64,000 nucleotides of DNA from assembly GCF_002252475.1 (NCBI RefSeq), contig NZ_NNRK01000026.1, positions 496,001-560,000 on the forward strand. Reading direction: 5' to 3'. Shown here piece by piece: positions 27,592 through 37,018 of this stretch (the stretch's first letter is position 1; each line of letters starts with the position of its first letter). Below the pieces are notes generated by a model. It was not told the origin of the DNA and made no database searches. It saw only the letters and a program-made list of their open reading frames with translations. A program made the translations under genes and the position numbers. This DNA comes from Brucella rhizosphaerae (lineage in GTDB: Bacteria > Pseudomonadota > Alphaproteobacteria > Rhizobiales > Rhizobiaceae).

Positions 27592-28464
27592 TTAACCTAT
27601 ACGGCCAAGAAGCGTGTGGCGAACCCGCTGCGTGATGAGATCGATGACAACAATAGTCACGATAATCAGAAGCAGGATGGCACTCACGTCGCTGTAGTAG
27701 AATTGGCGGATCGATGTGAGCAATTCCTGTCCGATACCACCCGCCCCGACAAAGCCCATGACTGACGCGCCGCGGACATTGATCTCGAAGCGCAGCAATC
27801 CGTAGGATGCAAAATTCGCAGCCACCTGTGGCAGCACAGCAAATCGAATGACCTGCAGGCCAGACCCGCCGGCAGCACGGATACCCTCGACAGGCCGCAT
27901 GTCTATATTCTCGACGACTTCCGAGAACAGTTTACCAAGTGCGCCGGTGGTATGAAGCATGAGCGCAAGTACACCGGCCATCGGCCCAAGACCGAAGGCG
28001 ATGACGAACAAGAGCGCGAAGACGATTTCAGGAACAGTACGCAGCAACTCAAGTCCACGACGAACGATAAATCTCACAGTCGAGTTTGGCGCCATATTCG
28101 ATGAGGCTGCAAAGGAAGCTGCAAAAGCAACGACAGCCCCGATCAAAGTAGCCAGATAGGCAATCAACAGCGTCTCAAACAGCATTTTGAGCCAGCCGCC
28201 GAGATTCCAGTACCAGGCGGCCATATCGCCCCAGAAATTGGCAATGGTGATACTTGGCAGAATGCGCCCGAGATAACTTGTAAAGCGAAAGAGATTTTCG
28301 GCCAGTGTGCCCGGCCGAACATCGGCGACGACGGAGGCAGCAATGGCGATAACAACAAGCGCGAGGAGCAGCGCAATACCGTAGAGACGCCGTTTGCCGA
28401 CTTCCCTGCGATAATCGGCAAGCAGGCCTTTTGCACCATTGCCGTCGAGTGAGGATACCGTCAT
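27592..28464 (-). CDS. phnE: Phosphonate ABC transporter permease PhnE, first copy
   Basis: Partner permease of the importer, 290 residues. It has a hydrophobic N-terminal helix (about 24-45), then the transport domain. The EAA-type loop is GIRAAGGSGLQVIRFAVLPQV, followed by VMGFVGAGGIGQELL. It lies between phnD (63 bp upstream, with a strong hairpin in the gap) and the second phnE. Rhizobial phn loci often carry this pair. Confidence 0.93.
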   Translation of the reverse strand: MTVSSLDGNGAKGLLADYRREVGKRRLYGIALLLALVVIAIAASVVADVRPGTLAENLFRFTSYLGRILPSITIANFWGDMAAWYWNLGGWLKMLFETLLIAYLATLIGAVVAFAASFAASSNMAPNSTVRFIVRRGLELLRTVPEIVFALLFVIAFGLGPMAGVLALMLHTTGALGKLFSEVVENIDMRPVEGIRAAGGSGLQVIRFAVLPQVAANFASYGLLRFEINVRGASVMGFVGAGGIGQELLTSIRQFYYSDVSAILLLIIVTIVVIDLITQRVRHTLLGRIG

Positions 28465-28480
28465 GCGATCTTTCCTATAA

Positions 28481-28512
28481 AAATGCCCGGAACCATGAGG
28501 TTCCGGGCATTT
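28481..28512 (-). terminator. Intercistronic hairpin between phnD and phnE
   Basis: A perfect 14-bp stem (AAATGCCCGGAACC/GGTTCCGGGCATTT) with a 4-nt loop 15 bp past the phnD stop. There is no long T-tract, so it more likely acts as a partial terminator or as a 3' stabiliser of phnD mRNA. Binding-protein genes often use this to outproduce the permeases. Confidence 0.6.
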
Positions 28513-28527
28513 AAATCGTTCCAGGGA

Positions 28528-29469
28528 TTAAGACTTGCGGGCCTTGTCGTTGAACTTGAGCATCTCGATGATTGGCTCATATTCCTTGGCTTCGGTCGCA
28601 ACAAAATCCTGATCCTTGCCATCGGAAAGGGCGTCAAAGCCGGCCTTGTCCTTCTTTGGCATATCGAGGAAAGCCTGCTTGATGTCGGTCTTGAGCTGGT
28701 CTGGCAGCGTGCTGAGGACAGCAAATGGTCCTTCAGGAAGGAAGTCCGACTTGAAGATGACGCGGAAATCATCCTTGGTCATCAGCTTGCCGTTTGCATC
28801 CTTGAGAACGCCACGGCTGATCATGCGGGTCAGGTTGGAATCGTCTTCCGAATTCCAGGAATTGGCAGCAGCATCAGCGGTGCCCTGAGCAAGTGCCAGA
28901 ACTGCATTTTCATGGCTGCCTGCAAAGAAGTTCTTACCAAAGAACGAATCGACGCTATAGCCGTCACGATTCAGGAAGAAGCGCGGTGCATTGTTGCCCG
29001 ATGTCGAGTTTGGATCAACCAGAGCGATCGCCTTGCCTTTGAGGTCGTCCATCTTCTGGTACGGGCTGTCAGCGCGGACATAAACGACCGAATAATAGCC
29101 GTTGACGCCGGTATCATGACGCTGGTTGACGAGCGGAGTGGTTTCAACGCCAGTCATGACGGCACGCGCATAAGAAGCCGGGCCATAGAAAGCGATCTGG
29201 ATGTTACCAGCGCGCTGACCTTCGATAACCGCAGCATAGTCGTTTGCAACGCGAAGGGTTACCTTGGTGCCAAGTTCCTTGCCGAGATAAGCAGCCAGAG
29301 GCGCATAACGGTCAGAAGTGGTCGAAGCGTTTTCAGCTGGGATCACGCCCAGAACGATTTCCGGATAGTCCTTGCTCCAGTCAGCAGCCTGAGCAGTGGA
29401 AGCCATCATCGGCAAAGTCAGCGTAGCGGTAAGCGCAGCAGCCGCCAGAAAGTTTCTACGGTTAAGCAT
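28528..29469 (-). CDS. phnD: Phosphonate-binding periplasmic protein
   Basis: Solute receptor of the phosphonate importer. 313 residues. The signal peptide is about 29 residues with MLNRRNFLAAAAL, which has a twin-arginine look, and cleavage near AQA-AD. The mature part shows the PhnD/PtxB fold: VIPAENASTTSDRYAPLAAY, GNIQIAFYGPASYARA, and the anion-binding segment DPNSTSGNNAPRF. It lies between phnC (48 bp upstream) and phnE. Confidence 0.95.
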   Translation of the reverse strand: MLNRRNFLAAAALTATLTLPMMASTAQAADWSKDYPEIVLGVIPAENASTTSDRYAPLAAYLGKELGTKVTLRVANDYAAVIEGQRAGNIQIAFYGPASYARAVMTGVETTPLVNQRHDTGVNGYYSVVYVRADSPYQKMDDLKGKAIALVDPNSTSGNNAPRFFLNRDGYSVDSFFGKNFFAGSHENAVLALAQGTADAAANSWNSEDDSNLTRMISRGVLKDANGKLMTKDDFRVIFKSDFLPEGPFAVLSTLPDQLKTDIKQAFLDMPKKDKAGFDALSDGKDQDFVATEAKEYEPIIEMLKFNDKARKS

Positions 29470-29517
29470 AGGTATCTCCTGTTAATCCCTGATTTTGGAG
29501 CGTAATTTTTCCGGCGT

Positions 29518-30345
29518 TTAGGCGGAAAGTTGGCGCAGAACGGCTTCAGCCGACTGCGGAACTGGCATTGGCATTGGCTCGGTTGCATCATCCGTATCGA
29601 TGACGTCATCGGCTTCCATGCCATAAAGGTCTCGTGATGCCATATCGGTAAGCATTGATGGTGTTCCTCGGAACACAATCTTGCCGGCAGACATCCCGAC
29701 GAGACGGTCGCAATAGCTGCGTGCGATATCGAGTGAGTGCAGATTGCAGAGAACAGTAATTCCATATTCGCGATTGATGCGACGCAGTGCATCCATGACG
29801 CTGCGCGTATTGCGCGGGTCAAGCGAAGCAATTGGCTCGTCAGCGAGAATAATACGTGGCTGCTGAACAAGTGCGCGGGCAATAGCTACACGCTGTTGTT
29901 GGCCACCGGAAAGCTCATCGGCGCGGTGGGCGGCCAGATGGGCAATGTCGAATTGCTGCAAAGCGGAAAGAGCAATAAGTCGCTCCTCATCGCTCCAGAT
30001 ACGCAGAAGCGACTTAGGAGTAGAAACATAATTCAAACGCCCCATCAGGACGTTCGTCAAAACATCAAGCCGATCAACCAGATTGAAGTGCTGGAAAATC
30101 ATCGCACATTGAGCACGCCATGCGCGCAGCCCAGAGCCTTTAAGCCCCGTGACGTCACGACCATCCCAGTGAATAGTTCCCTCTGAAGGCTCGACAAGGC
30201 GATTGATCATACGCAGCAGCGTTGACTTACCCGCACCTGAACGCCCGATAATTCCCACAAACGTGCCAGGCTCGATCTCGAGGTCAACACCCGAAACCGC
30301 CACTTTATCATTATAGTGGCGTGTTACGTTTTTTAGTTGAAGCAT
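29518..30345 (-). CDS. phnC: Phosphonate ABC transporter ATP-binding protein
   Basis: ATPase of the importer. Walker A is GRSGAGKST, the signature [15 protein letters not shown], Walker [12 protein letters not shown], and the C-terminal H-loop lies in LHSLDIA. The start at 30345 is preferred: it has GGAG about 8 nt upstream, and the protein begins [13 protein letters not shown] (275 residues). An in-frame ATG 45 bp further up adds residues not usual for PhnC. It is the first gene of a separate unit with its own PHO box, 102 bp behind phnN. Confidence 0.95.
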   Translation of the reverse strand: MLQLKNVTRHYNDKVAVSGVDLEIEPGTFVGIIGRSGAGKSTLLRMINRLVEPSEGTIHWDGRDVTGLKGSGLRAWRAQCAMIFQHFNLVDRLDVLTNVLMGRLNYVSTPKSLLRIWSDEERLIALSALQQFDIAHLAAHRADELSGGQQQRVAIARALVQQPRIILADEPIASLDPRNTRSVMDALRRINREYGITVLCNLHSLDIARSYCDRLVGMSAGKIVFRGTPSMLTDMASRDLYGMEADDVIDTDDATEPMPMPVPQSAEAVLRQLSA

Positions 30346-30382
30346 GAATTCATCTCCATTCATGCTCACTATCGATCCATTC

Positions 30383-30412
30383 AATGACACTGCAATGAAC
30401 GGACAATGACGT
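30383..30412 (-). promoter_or_regulatory. PHO box upstream of phnC
   Basis: Read on the minus strand, three repeats of the type (C/G)(G/T)TCATTG, with cores GTCAT, TTCAT and GTCAT, are spaced exactly 11 bp apart (plus-strand ATGAC at 30384 and 30406, ATGAA at 30395). PhoB binds direct heptamers with this period. The location just before phnC fits phosphate-starvation control. Confidence 0.7.
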
Positions 30413-30413
30413 T

Positions 30414-30429
30414 TGTGTAAACGTACACA
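30414..30429. promoter_or_regulatory. Candidate PhnF-like operator upstream of phnC
   Basis: TGTGTA/TACACA perfect inverted repeat with a 4-bp centre, directly beside the PHO box. The half-sites resemble those upstream of phnG (TTGTCTA/TAGACAA). GntR-family binding is inference. Confidence 0.35.
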
Positions 30430-30447
30430 CCACTATAGGATTTTAAG

Positions 30448-31032
30448 TTAAGCGATTGTTTTAACGCTCATTTCCTGCAAGTGCTTTAGGAACGCTTCTG
30501 TGGATGCTGCGACTTCGCCCGAATTGTCTATTATGACAACATCATCAGCACCGTCATCAAAGCTCACTTCACGCGCAAGTCGCAGAGCAATTTCTTCTCT
30601 ACTTTCACGACCGCGCGATGCGAGCCGTTCTGCGAGTACCTCCGGCCGGGCTGAAATGATGACCACCGAACGCTCAGCATAAAGCCTGCGAATATCACCG
30701 AGCACACGACGCGAGACGTTGGCAATCACAACAGTTCCGTCTGCGATTTCATTATCGAGCGATTTCGGCAATCCATAGCTCAGCCCATGCGCCTGCCAGT
30801 GCAAGGCAAAAGCACCCTCACCTGCAGCCTTCGCAAAAGCCGCTTCATCAAGGCTATCATGATCTTCCGTACCCGGCATTTGCGGACGCGTGATAATGCG
30901 GCGCACAAAATGGAACCGCGTGTCGTTCGCGAGAGCCACACGTGCCGCATCCATGATCGTGTCTTTGCCGGCCCCACTGGGGCCGACAACAGCAACGAAA
31001 CATCCACCCGGCTTATTATCTGCCTGCATCAC
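30448..31032 (-). CDS. phnN: Ribose 1,5-bisphosphokinase
   Basis: Phosphorylates ribose 1,5-bisphosphate to PRPP, recycling the ribose moiety of the C-P lyase pathway. Guanylate-kinase-like fold of 194 residues. The Walker A GPSGAGKDT is near residue 17, with RRIITRP, the lid EDHDSLDEAAF, and a C-terminal Asp-rich DGADDVVIIDNSG. It overlaps the phnM stop by 4 bp (ATGA) and is the last gene of the phnG-N unit. Confidence 0.95.
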   Translation of the reverse strand: MMQADNKPGGCFVAVVGPSGAGKDTIMDAARVALANDTRFHFVRRIITRPQMPGTEDHDSLDEAAFAKAAGEGAFALHWQAHGLSYGLPKSLDNEIADGTVVIANVSRRVLGDIRRLYAERSVVIISARPEVLAERLASRGRESREEIALRLAREVSFDDGADDVVIIDNSGEVAASTEAFLKHLQEMSVKTIA

Positions 31033-32168
31033 AACACACGCTCACCTTCACGCCAGACTGTGCGAACGACAGGGATAGCACCCCTGGTGCGGGTGCGAAC
31101 CAGATCGGCACGCTTGCCGATAGCGATCTCGCCGCGATCATCCATTGCCATAGCGTCGGCTGGATTTTTGGTCACAAGACGAATGGCAGAGGTCAATGCA
31201 ACCGGACGTTCGCCCGATGCGAGAGCAAATGCCGACTGGATAAGGCTGAACGGGATATAATCTGACGACAAAATATCGAGACTACCATTATCGACCAGAT
31301 CACGAGCAGCGATATTCCCGGAATGCGAGCCGCCGCGCACGATGTTCGGCGCACCCATCAGGATCGACAATCCTGCACCTTTGGAAGCATTGGCTGCTTC
31401 CATCGTGGTGGGAAATTCGGCAATCCGCACGCCATGATCAAGCGATTCATCGACATGATTACTTGTCGCATCGTCATGGCTCGCCAACACAATCCCGCGA
31501 AGGGCCGACAAATCGGCTATCGCGCGGCGATGTTTTGCAGAATAGGCGTCTGAATCCGCCATGCGCTTTTCACAATGCACCCGGAACTCCTCATCCGTGA
31601 GCTTCATCTTACGCATGTAATAGGTGCGATAAGTCTCAAGATCAACGAATTGCCGTTGTCCCGGCGCATGATCCATCAGCGAAGCAAGCTTGACCCGGTC
31701 GTCATTTTCAAAAAGCGCAAAGCTTTCAAGGCAATCCGCCGATGAAACTTCACAACGCAGATGCAGGAAATGATCAGCGCGCAGCCTGTTTTCGCGCACA
31801 CCGCTTTCAATAGCATCTGCAAGCATACGCATATCCTTGCCGGCAAAATCGCGATCATAGTCAGAGCCAACACGCATGGCGTCGAACACAGTCGTTATAC
31901 CGGACGCCGCGACCTGCGCGTCATGGGCCTGAACTGCAGCATCCACGTTCCAGCGAACTTTCGGGCGTGGTGCGTAATGGCTTTCGAGCTGGTCAGTGTG
32001 CAGTTCGATCAGACCCGGAATGACATAATCGCCATCCATGTCATCACCACCATTGGTGTTGCCCTGATCTATCGCTGCAATTTTGCCGTCGCGGATCAGG
32101 ATCGAACCGCTGACAATCTCGTCAGCGAGCACAATGCGCGCATTTTTCAGAACGATTTCGTTAGCCAT
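31029..32168 (-). CDS. phnM: Alpha-D-ribose 1-methylphosphonate 5-triphosphate diphosphatase
   Basis: Amidohydrolase-fold enzyme that releases pyrophosphate from the product of PhnGHIL, giving the substrate of C-P lyase. 379 residues. Metal-ligand regions are [13 protein letters not shown] near 50-60 and [18 protein letters not shown] near 235-250; the C-terminal part [10 protein letters not shown] closes the beta-sandwich. It overlaps the acyltransferase gene by 8 bp upstream and phnN by 4 bp downstream. Confidence 0.95.
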   Translation of the reverse strand: MANEIVLKNARIVLADEIVSGSILIRDGKIAAIDQGNTNGGDDMDGDYVIPGLIELHTDQLESHYAPRPKVRWNVDAAVQAHDAQVAASGITTVFDAMRVGSDYDRDFAGKDMRMLADAIESGVRENRLRADHFLHLRCEVSSADCLESFALFENDDRVKLASLMDHAPGQRQFVDLETYRTYYMRKMKLTDEEFRVHCEKRMADSDAYSAKHRRAIADLSALRGIVLASHDDATSNHVDESLDHGVRIAEFPTTMEAANASKGAGLSILMGAPNIVRGGSHSGNIAARDLVDNGSLDILSSDYIPFSLIQSAFALASGERPVALTSAIRLVTKNPADAMAMDDRGEIAIGKRADLVRTRTRGAIPVVRTVWREGERVL

Positions 32169-32817
32169 TGGATAGCTCTTTCATAACCGCGTTTGTATTA
32201 GCGGCCGTTTCATATTTCGAGAGGAAAGCTTCGATTTCGAGCGCGCGAAAATCGTCGAGCGCGTCACGCAAGCGGTCATGGCTCCAGTCCCACCAGGCCA
32301 GCAGGTCCAGACGATTGCCGGTAGCTGCATCGAAACGCTCACGGATAAGACGTGCGGGCACTCCGCCGACAATTGTATAGGGTGCCACGTCCCTGCTCAC
32401 GACCGCTCCGGCTCCAACAACCGCACCATTGCCAACCGTCACGCCCGGCAGAATGGTCGAACCGTGGCCAAGCCATGTATCGTGACCGATCTGCACGGCA
32501 TTGCCGCGTCGCCACTCGAAAAACTCGGTTTCATCTTTTTCGCCCGGCCAGTAATCACCAGCACGATAGGTAAAATGATGCAGTGTCGGACGCCAGGTCG
32601 GATGGTTGGTCGCATTGATGCGCACATGACTGGCAATATTCGAGAATTTGCCGATTTCCGCGCACCAGATTTCACAGTCGATACCGAGATAGGAATAGTC
32701 ATCAAGCACAGTTTCCGAAACCCGGCTGCGCGCGCCAACCTCAGTGTATCGGCCAAGTTTACTGCCGTTCACTTCAGCGGTTTCGTGAACCAAAGGTTCG
32801 ACCGAGAGTTTGGTCAT
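32161..32817 (-). CDS. Hexapeptide-repeat acyltransferase of phosphonate loci
   Basis: Left-handed beta-helix transferase of 218 residues, related to chloramphenicol/xenobiotic acetyltransferases. The hexad repeats run through [41 protein letters not shown]-like sequence, and a catalytic His lies in the middle loop ([14 protein letters not shown]). This subfamily is a recurrent member of phn operons, between phnL and phnM, in alphaproteobacteria. Acetylation of an aminoalkylphosphonate, as PhnO does with a different fold, is a reasonable guess but is not shown by the sequence. It is translationally coupled to phnL and phnM. Confidence 0.85.
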   Translation of the reverse strand: MTKLSVEPLVHETAEVNGSKLGRYTEVGARSRVSETVLDDYSYLGIDCEIWCAEIGKFSNIASHVRINATNHPTWRPTLHHFTYRAGDYWPGEKDETEFFEWRRGNAVQIGHDTWLGHGSTILPGVTVGNGAVVGAGAVVSRDVAPYTIVGGVPARLIRERFDAATGNRLDLLAWWDWSHDRLRDALDDFRALEIEAFLSKYETAANTNAVMKELSNG

Positions 32818-33533
32818 GCCGCAGCCCTCGGAGAAAAAGTGGTGACATCGATGATCCGGTCCGCAACCTGTTCACGCACATCTTCATCATGGAAGATGCC
32901 AAGCATTGCGACTCCCTGAGCCTTCTTGGCCTTTATAAGATCAACAACGACTGCACGGTTCTTGGCATCAAGTGAAGCTGTCGGTTCATCAAGCAGCAAC
33001 ACCGGATGGTCTGTGATGAAGCCGCGCGCAATGTTCACACGCTGCTGCTCGCCACCTGAGAATGTGGCAGGAGGCAGCGCCCAGAGCCGTTCTGGCAGGT
33101 TGAGCTGAGCCAGCAATTCGCTGGCTCGATTGCGGGCGACCTCGCGGTCCACATTACGAGCCACTAACGGCTCTGCGACAACATCTATCGCCGCCACACG
33201 CGGCAGCGTACGCAAAAACTGGCTGACATAGCCAATTGTATCGCGCCGCACCGCGAGAACTTCACGCGGATCGGCTGTCGCCAGATCCACCATGCGATCT
33301 TCGTGACGAATGAGGATCGAGCCTGCATTCACCGCGTAATTGCCATAGACCATCTTGAGAATGGAGCTTTTACCGGCACCGGAGGGACCGCCAAGCACAG
33401 CACATTCGCCAGATTCGAGCCTGAAATCCACACCGCTCACGACCGGCAATTGAATGCCGGCCTGCAAATGCATCGTGAATGTCTTCGCCAGACCTGAGAC
33501 GGTCAACGGGGAGGATGTTTTAACTTCGGACAT
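32814..33533 (-). CDS. phnL: C-P lyase operon ABC-type ATPase PhnL
   Basis: Needed with PhnG, PhnH and PhnI for attaching the phosphonate to the ribose of ATP. 239 residues: Walker [11 protein letters not shown], signature [14 protein letters not shown], Walker [13 protein letters not shown]. No partner permease is encoded, consistent with a role in the soluble complex rather than transport. It lies 67 bp after phnK, the widest gap within the lyase operon, and overlaps the next gene by 4 bp. Confidence 0.95.
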   Translation of the reverse strand: MSEVKTSSPLTVSGLAKTFTMHLQAGIQLPVVSGVDFRLESGECAVLGGPSGAGKSSILKMVYGNYAVNAGSILIRHEDRMVDLATADPREVLAVRRDTIGYVSQFLRTLPRVAAIDVVAEPLVARNVDREVARNRASELLAQLNLPERLWALPPATFSGGEQQRVNIARGFITDHPVLLLDEPTASLDAKNRAVVVDLIKAKKAQGVAMLGIFHDEDVREQVADRIIDVTTFSPRAAA

Positions 33534-33600
33534 TTCTCACCTCAAACATGAAGCTTCGCTAATTTACGAACAACATGCTGCAAACATCTGTTTTAATTTA

Positions 33601-34389
33601 CTAAACCTGAAGAATGGACGACACCAAAAGCTGCGTGTATGGCGCTTGCGGGTCATCCAGAACGCGGTCAGTAAGGCCCTGCTCAACAATATGGCCGTCT
33701 TTCATGACCATGATGCGATGGGAAAGAAGACGCGCCACTGCAAGATCGTGGGTAACGATAACAACCGAAAGGCCGAGATCACTCACCAGACCACGCAGCA
33801 GATCGAGCAGACGCGCCTGGACAGACACATCAAGACCGCCGGTTGGTTCATCCATGAAGACAAGACGCGGTGCTGTCACCAGATTGCGTGCAATCTGCAG
33901 ACGCTGACGCATACCACCAGAGAATGCGCGAGGTTGGTCATCTATACGATCAGAAGCAATTTCAACGCGTCCCAGCCACTCGGTCGCCGTGTTGCGAATA
34001 TTGCCGTAATGACGCTCGCCGACAGCCATCAGCCGCTCGCCAACATTGGCGCCTGCCGAAACAGTCATACGCAGACCATCGGACGGATTCTGATGCACAA
34101 AGCCCCAATCGGTACGCATCAGGAAACGGCGTTCTGCTTCGCCGATCTTGTAAAGATCGCGGAATTCACCATCGCGCATCCGATATTCCACGCTGCCCGT
34201 TGTCGGTTCCAGACGTGTAGCCAGACAATTAAGCAGCGTTGTCTTGCCGGAGCCGGATTCACCGACGATGGCCAGCACTTCGCCCGGCCAGAGCGAGAAA
34301 TCAATATCAGCGCAACCACGACGGCTGCCATAAAACTTGGAAAGATTGCTGACTTTCAGCAGAGGTTCGACGCTCATTTCTTTGTTCAT
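33601..34389 (-). CDS. phnK: C-P lyase core-complex ABC ATPase PhnK
   Basis: Binds the PhnGHIJ core and drives its conformational cycle. 262 residues with Walker A GESGSGKTT, the signature FSGGMRQRLQIARNL and Walker B LVFMDEPTGGLD. It resembles dipeptide/nickel transporter ATPases, as PhnK does. The start codon overlaps the phnJ stop (ATGA). Confidence 0.95.
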   Translation of the reverse strand: MNKEMSVEPLLKVSNLSKFYGSRRGCADIDFSLWPGEVLAIVGESGSGKTTLLNCLATRLEPTTGSVEYRMRDGEFRDLYKIGEAERRFLMRTDWGFVHQNPSDGLRMTVSAGANVGERLMAVGERHYGNIRNTATEWLGRVEIASDRIDDQPRAFSGGMRQRLQIARNLVTAPRLVFMDEPTGGLDVSVQARLLDLLRGLVSDLGLSVVIVTHDLAVARLLSHRIMVMKDGHIVEQGLTDRVLDDPQAPYTQLLVSSILQV

Positions 34390-35279
34390 TTCAGGGCTCC
34401 CTTGGCTGCGGCCTCATTGTTCGCTGCCAGATGACCAAAATGGCCGTTCGCCTGACGATCTTCGCAAAAATCGGTATCGGAGCAGACAAACATCGAGCCG
34501 CCGCGATCATCCAGCACGACTTCGTCGAGATAGACGCCACGTGCACCACACAATGCGCAAGGCTCCTTGAATTTCTGCACTTCGAATGGATGATCCTCAA
34601 AATCTAGGCTCACAACATCCGTATAGGGCGGAACGGCATAGATGCGTTTTTCGCGTCCAGCGCCGAAAAGCTGCAATGCTGGCGACATATGCATCTTCGG
34701 ATTGTCGAACTTTGGCGTCGGAGACGGCGCCATAACATAGCGTCCCTCAATCATCACCGGATAATCATAGGTCTTGGCAATGTGGCCATGACGCGCGATA
34801 TCCTCATAAAGCTTCACATGCATGAGGCCATATTCGGCAAGCGCGTGCATCTTGCGCGTTTCGGTTTCGCGCGGTTCTAGGAAACGCAGCGGTTCCGGGA
34901 TCGGCACCTGATAGACAATCACCTGCCCCTCAGTCATCGGATATTCCGGAATGCGGTGACGGGTCTGGATGATCGTCGCCTCACCCGTATGGGTGGTCAC
35001 AGCAACATCCGCAGTCTTCTGGAAGAATGCACGGATGGAGACGGCATTGGTCGTATCGTCCGCACCCTGATCGATGACCTTCAGCACATCATTCTTGCCA
35101 AGGATTGCGGCAGTAACCTGCACACCACCTGTACCCCAGCCATAAGGCATCGGCATTTCACGGCTGGCAAACGGCACCTGATAGCCGGGAATGGCGATAG
35201 CTTTCAGGATAGCGCGGCGGATCATACGTTTGGTCTGCTCGTCCAGATAGGCGAAATTGTAATTGGCCAAATCACTCAT
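34386..35279 (-). CDS. phnJ: Alpha-D-ribose 1-methylphosphonate 5-phosphate C-P lyase
   Basis: Radical-SAM enzyme that breaks the carbon-phosphorus bond, releasing the alkane (methane from methylphosphonate). 297 residues. The non-canonical Fe-S ligand cluster is intact: Cys-x2-Cys-x21-Cys-x5-Cys from CALC to DTDFC near 240-275. The glycyl-radical region near MPYGWGTGG is also conserved. It overlaps phnI and phnK by 4 bp on each side, so the core subunits are translationally coupled. Confidence 0.97.
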   Translation of the reverse strand: MSDLANYNFAYLDEQTKRMIRRAILKAIAIPGYQVPFASREMPMPYGWGTGGVQVTAAILGKNDVLKVIDQGADDTTNAVSIRAFFQKTADVAVTTHTGEATIIQTRHRIPEYPMTEGQVIVYQVPIPEPLRFLEPRETETRKMHALAEYGLMHVKLYEDIARHGHIAKTYDYPVMIEGRYVMAPSPTPKFDNPKMHMSPALQLFGAGREKRIYAVPPYTDVVSLDFEDHPFEVQKFKEPCALCGARGVYLDEVVLDDRGGSMFVCSDTDFCEDRQANGHFGHLAANNEAAAKGALK

Positions 35280-36403
35280 TCTGCGGCCTCCTTGCCTTCG
35301 GCAACATCAGCTGCTGCCTCTTTCGTCTGGGTTTGCGTTTCTTCAAACTCTGCACGCATCCGGCGGATGAGTTCGAGCTCAGCCTGAAAATCCACGTAAT
35401 GGGGCAGTTTCAAATGCTCTACAAAGCCGGTCGACTGCACGTTATCGGAATGGGAAATGACGAATTCTTCGTCCTGTGCTGGTGCTGTCACGTCTGCATC
35501 GAACTCACGGACACGAAGCGCACGATCGCACAGTGACATCGACATCGCTTTGCGTTCGCTCTGGCCGAACACCAATCCGTAGCCACGCGTAAACTGTGGT
35601 GCCTGCTTGGATGAGCCTTTGAACTGGCTCACCATCTGGCATTCCGTCAGTTGAACGCGGCCAAGTGAAATAGCGAAACCCAGTTCCGGCACATCAAACT
35701 CGACTTCAACCTCACCGATGCGAATTTCACCGACGAACGGATGCGTGTTGCCGTAACCACGCTGGGTGGAATAACCGAGTGCCAGCAGGAAGCCTTCATC
35801 GCCGCGTGCCAAAGCCTGCAAGCGAAGATCGCGCGGCATCGGAAAGGTCCACGGCTCACGTGTGAGGTCGCCCGGCTCATGACCTTCAGGCATTGCGCCG
35901 TCTTCCTCGATCATGCCGTTAACGCCAAGAATGTCGGTAACGCGTGGCGTTTCCTCTGGTGCTGTTGCACGCATTTCTGGCTCTGGAACGCTGACGTCCC
36001 CAGCAAGTGCAGGATCAAGCAAACGGTGCGTATAATCGAAGGTCGGTCCCAAAAGCTGCCCGCCGGGCAGGTCTTTATAGGTTGCCGAAATTCGGCGTTC
36101 GATCAGCATATTCGCCGTTTCCAGTGGAAGCGAATAGCCAAAACGCGGCAATGTCGTCCGGTAGGCGCGCACCAGAAAGATCGCTTCAATCAGATCGCCC
36201 CGCGACTGACGCACGGCAAGTGCCGCAAGTTCACGATCATAAAGCGAGCCTTCAGCCATCACACGATCAACGGCGAGACCAAGCTGTTCGACAATCTGAT
36301 CAAGGCGAAGTGCCGGAACAGAACGGTCACCGCGACGACGATCATCAAGCAGACGGTGCGCATTGCGGATAGCGGTTTCGCCACCTTTTACAGCAACATA
36401 CAT
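35276..36403 (-). CDS. phnI: C-P lyase core subunit PhnI
   Basis: Nucleosidase/ribosyl-transfer subunit of the PhnGHIJ complex. 375 residues, normal length. Recognised by the start MYVAVKGGETAIRNAHRLL, the segment RAYRTTLPRFGYSLP near 130, and LTECQMVSQFKG, QFTRGYGLVFGQSERKAMSM and LPHYVDFQAELE towards the C-terminus. It starts 3 bp after phnH and overlaps phnJ by 4 bp. Confidence 0.97.
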   Translation of the reverse strand: MYVAVKGGETAIRNAHRLLDDRRRGDRSVPALRLDQIVEQLGLAVDRVMAEGSLYDRELAALAVRQSRGDLIEAIFLVRAYRTTLPRFGYSLPLETANMLIERRISATYKDLPGGQLLGPTFDYTHRLLDPALAGDVSVPEPEMRATAPEETPRVTDILGVNGMIEEDGAMPEGHEPGDLTREPWTFPMPRDLRLQALARGDEGFLLALGYSTQRGYGNTHPFVGEIRIGEVEVEFDVPELGFAISLGRVQLTECQMVSQFKGSSKQAPQFTRGYGLVFGQSERKAMSMSLCDRALRVREFDADVTAPAQDEEFVISHSDNVQSTGFVEHLKLPHYVDFQAELELIRRMRAEFEETQTQTKEAAADVAEGKEAAE

Positions 36404-36406
36404 GGT

Positions 36407-37018
36407 TCAGCTCTCCAAACTTGCTACACGGGTTGTGCGGGGAAGTGCTGCAACTGCACCTTCGCAGACGAGCACCAGATCGACGCCCAATGGAAACTGC
36501 GCTCCATTTTCGCGCCATTGTGCGATGAAATCCTGCGGCAGCCCATCAACATGCAGCACAGCTTCGCCATTGATGCCCGGGCCTTTGAGGTTGAAGCCCT
36601 GCCCGCTCGTCAGCGAAGAAACAGCCAGAACTACCGTCGTCGAACGGTCCGGAAATTCCGCATTGCCCTGTGCAAATGACGAAAGGACCGGCAACGACCG
36701 AACATTCGCCACAAGGGCGAATTGCGCTTTCGACTGATGATCAATGATGGGAGCGCCTGTGTGAAAAGTAAGCCAGGCAGTGGCATCCTGGTTGGCAGCG
36801 ATTTCATTATCAACCCAGACGCTGGTGTCGTGATCGAGCAATGTTGCAGCAATGACACCAAGTTCCGGCGTAAGCGGCTTTGACGGCATAGCAGCATGAG
36901 CCAACGCATAAATGCGGCCGGGATTTGTCATAGCGTGCATCACCGCATGAAACGCCGTTTGCGCCTCATTGACCGGATCAGCCATACCGCCTTCAAATGC
37001 AGAAGAAGAGTGGAGCAT
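36407..37018 (-). CDS. phnH: C-P lyase core subunit PhnH
   Basis: Dimeric PLP-fold-like scaffold subunit of the lyase core, without a known catalytic site. 203 residues. Typical pieces are FRxxMxAMTxPGRIYAL at the N-terminus (here FHAVMHAMTNPGRI), LLDHDTSVWVD, GPGINGEAVLHVDGLPQDF and WRENGAQFPLGVDLVLV. Its start codon shares one base with the phnG stop (TGATG). Confidence 0.96.
   Translation of the reverse strand: MLHSSSAFEGGMADPVNEAQTAFHAVMHAMTNPGRIYALAHAAMPSKPLTPELGVIAATLLDHDTSVWVDNEIAANQDATAWLTFHTGAPIIDHQSKAQFALVANVRSLPVLSSFAQGNAEFPDRSTTVVLAVSSLTSGQGFNLKGPGINGEAVLHVDGLPQDFIAQWRENGAQFPLGVDLVLVCEGAVAALPRTTRVASLES

Noticed and set aside
33454-34434. 326-codon plus-strand ORF opposite phnK and phnL
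   Set aside because: Runs antisense across two conserved genes and their gap; coincidental long open frame.
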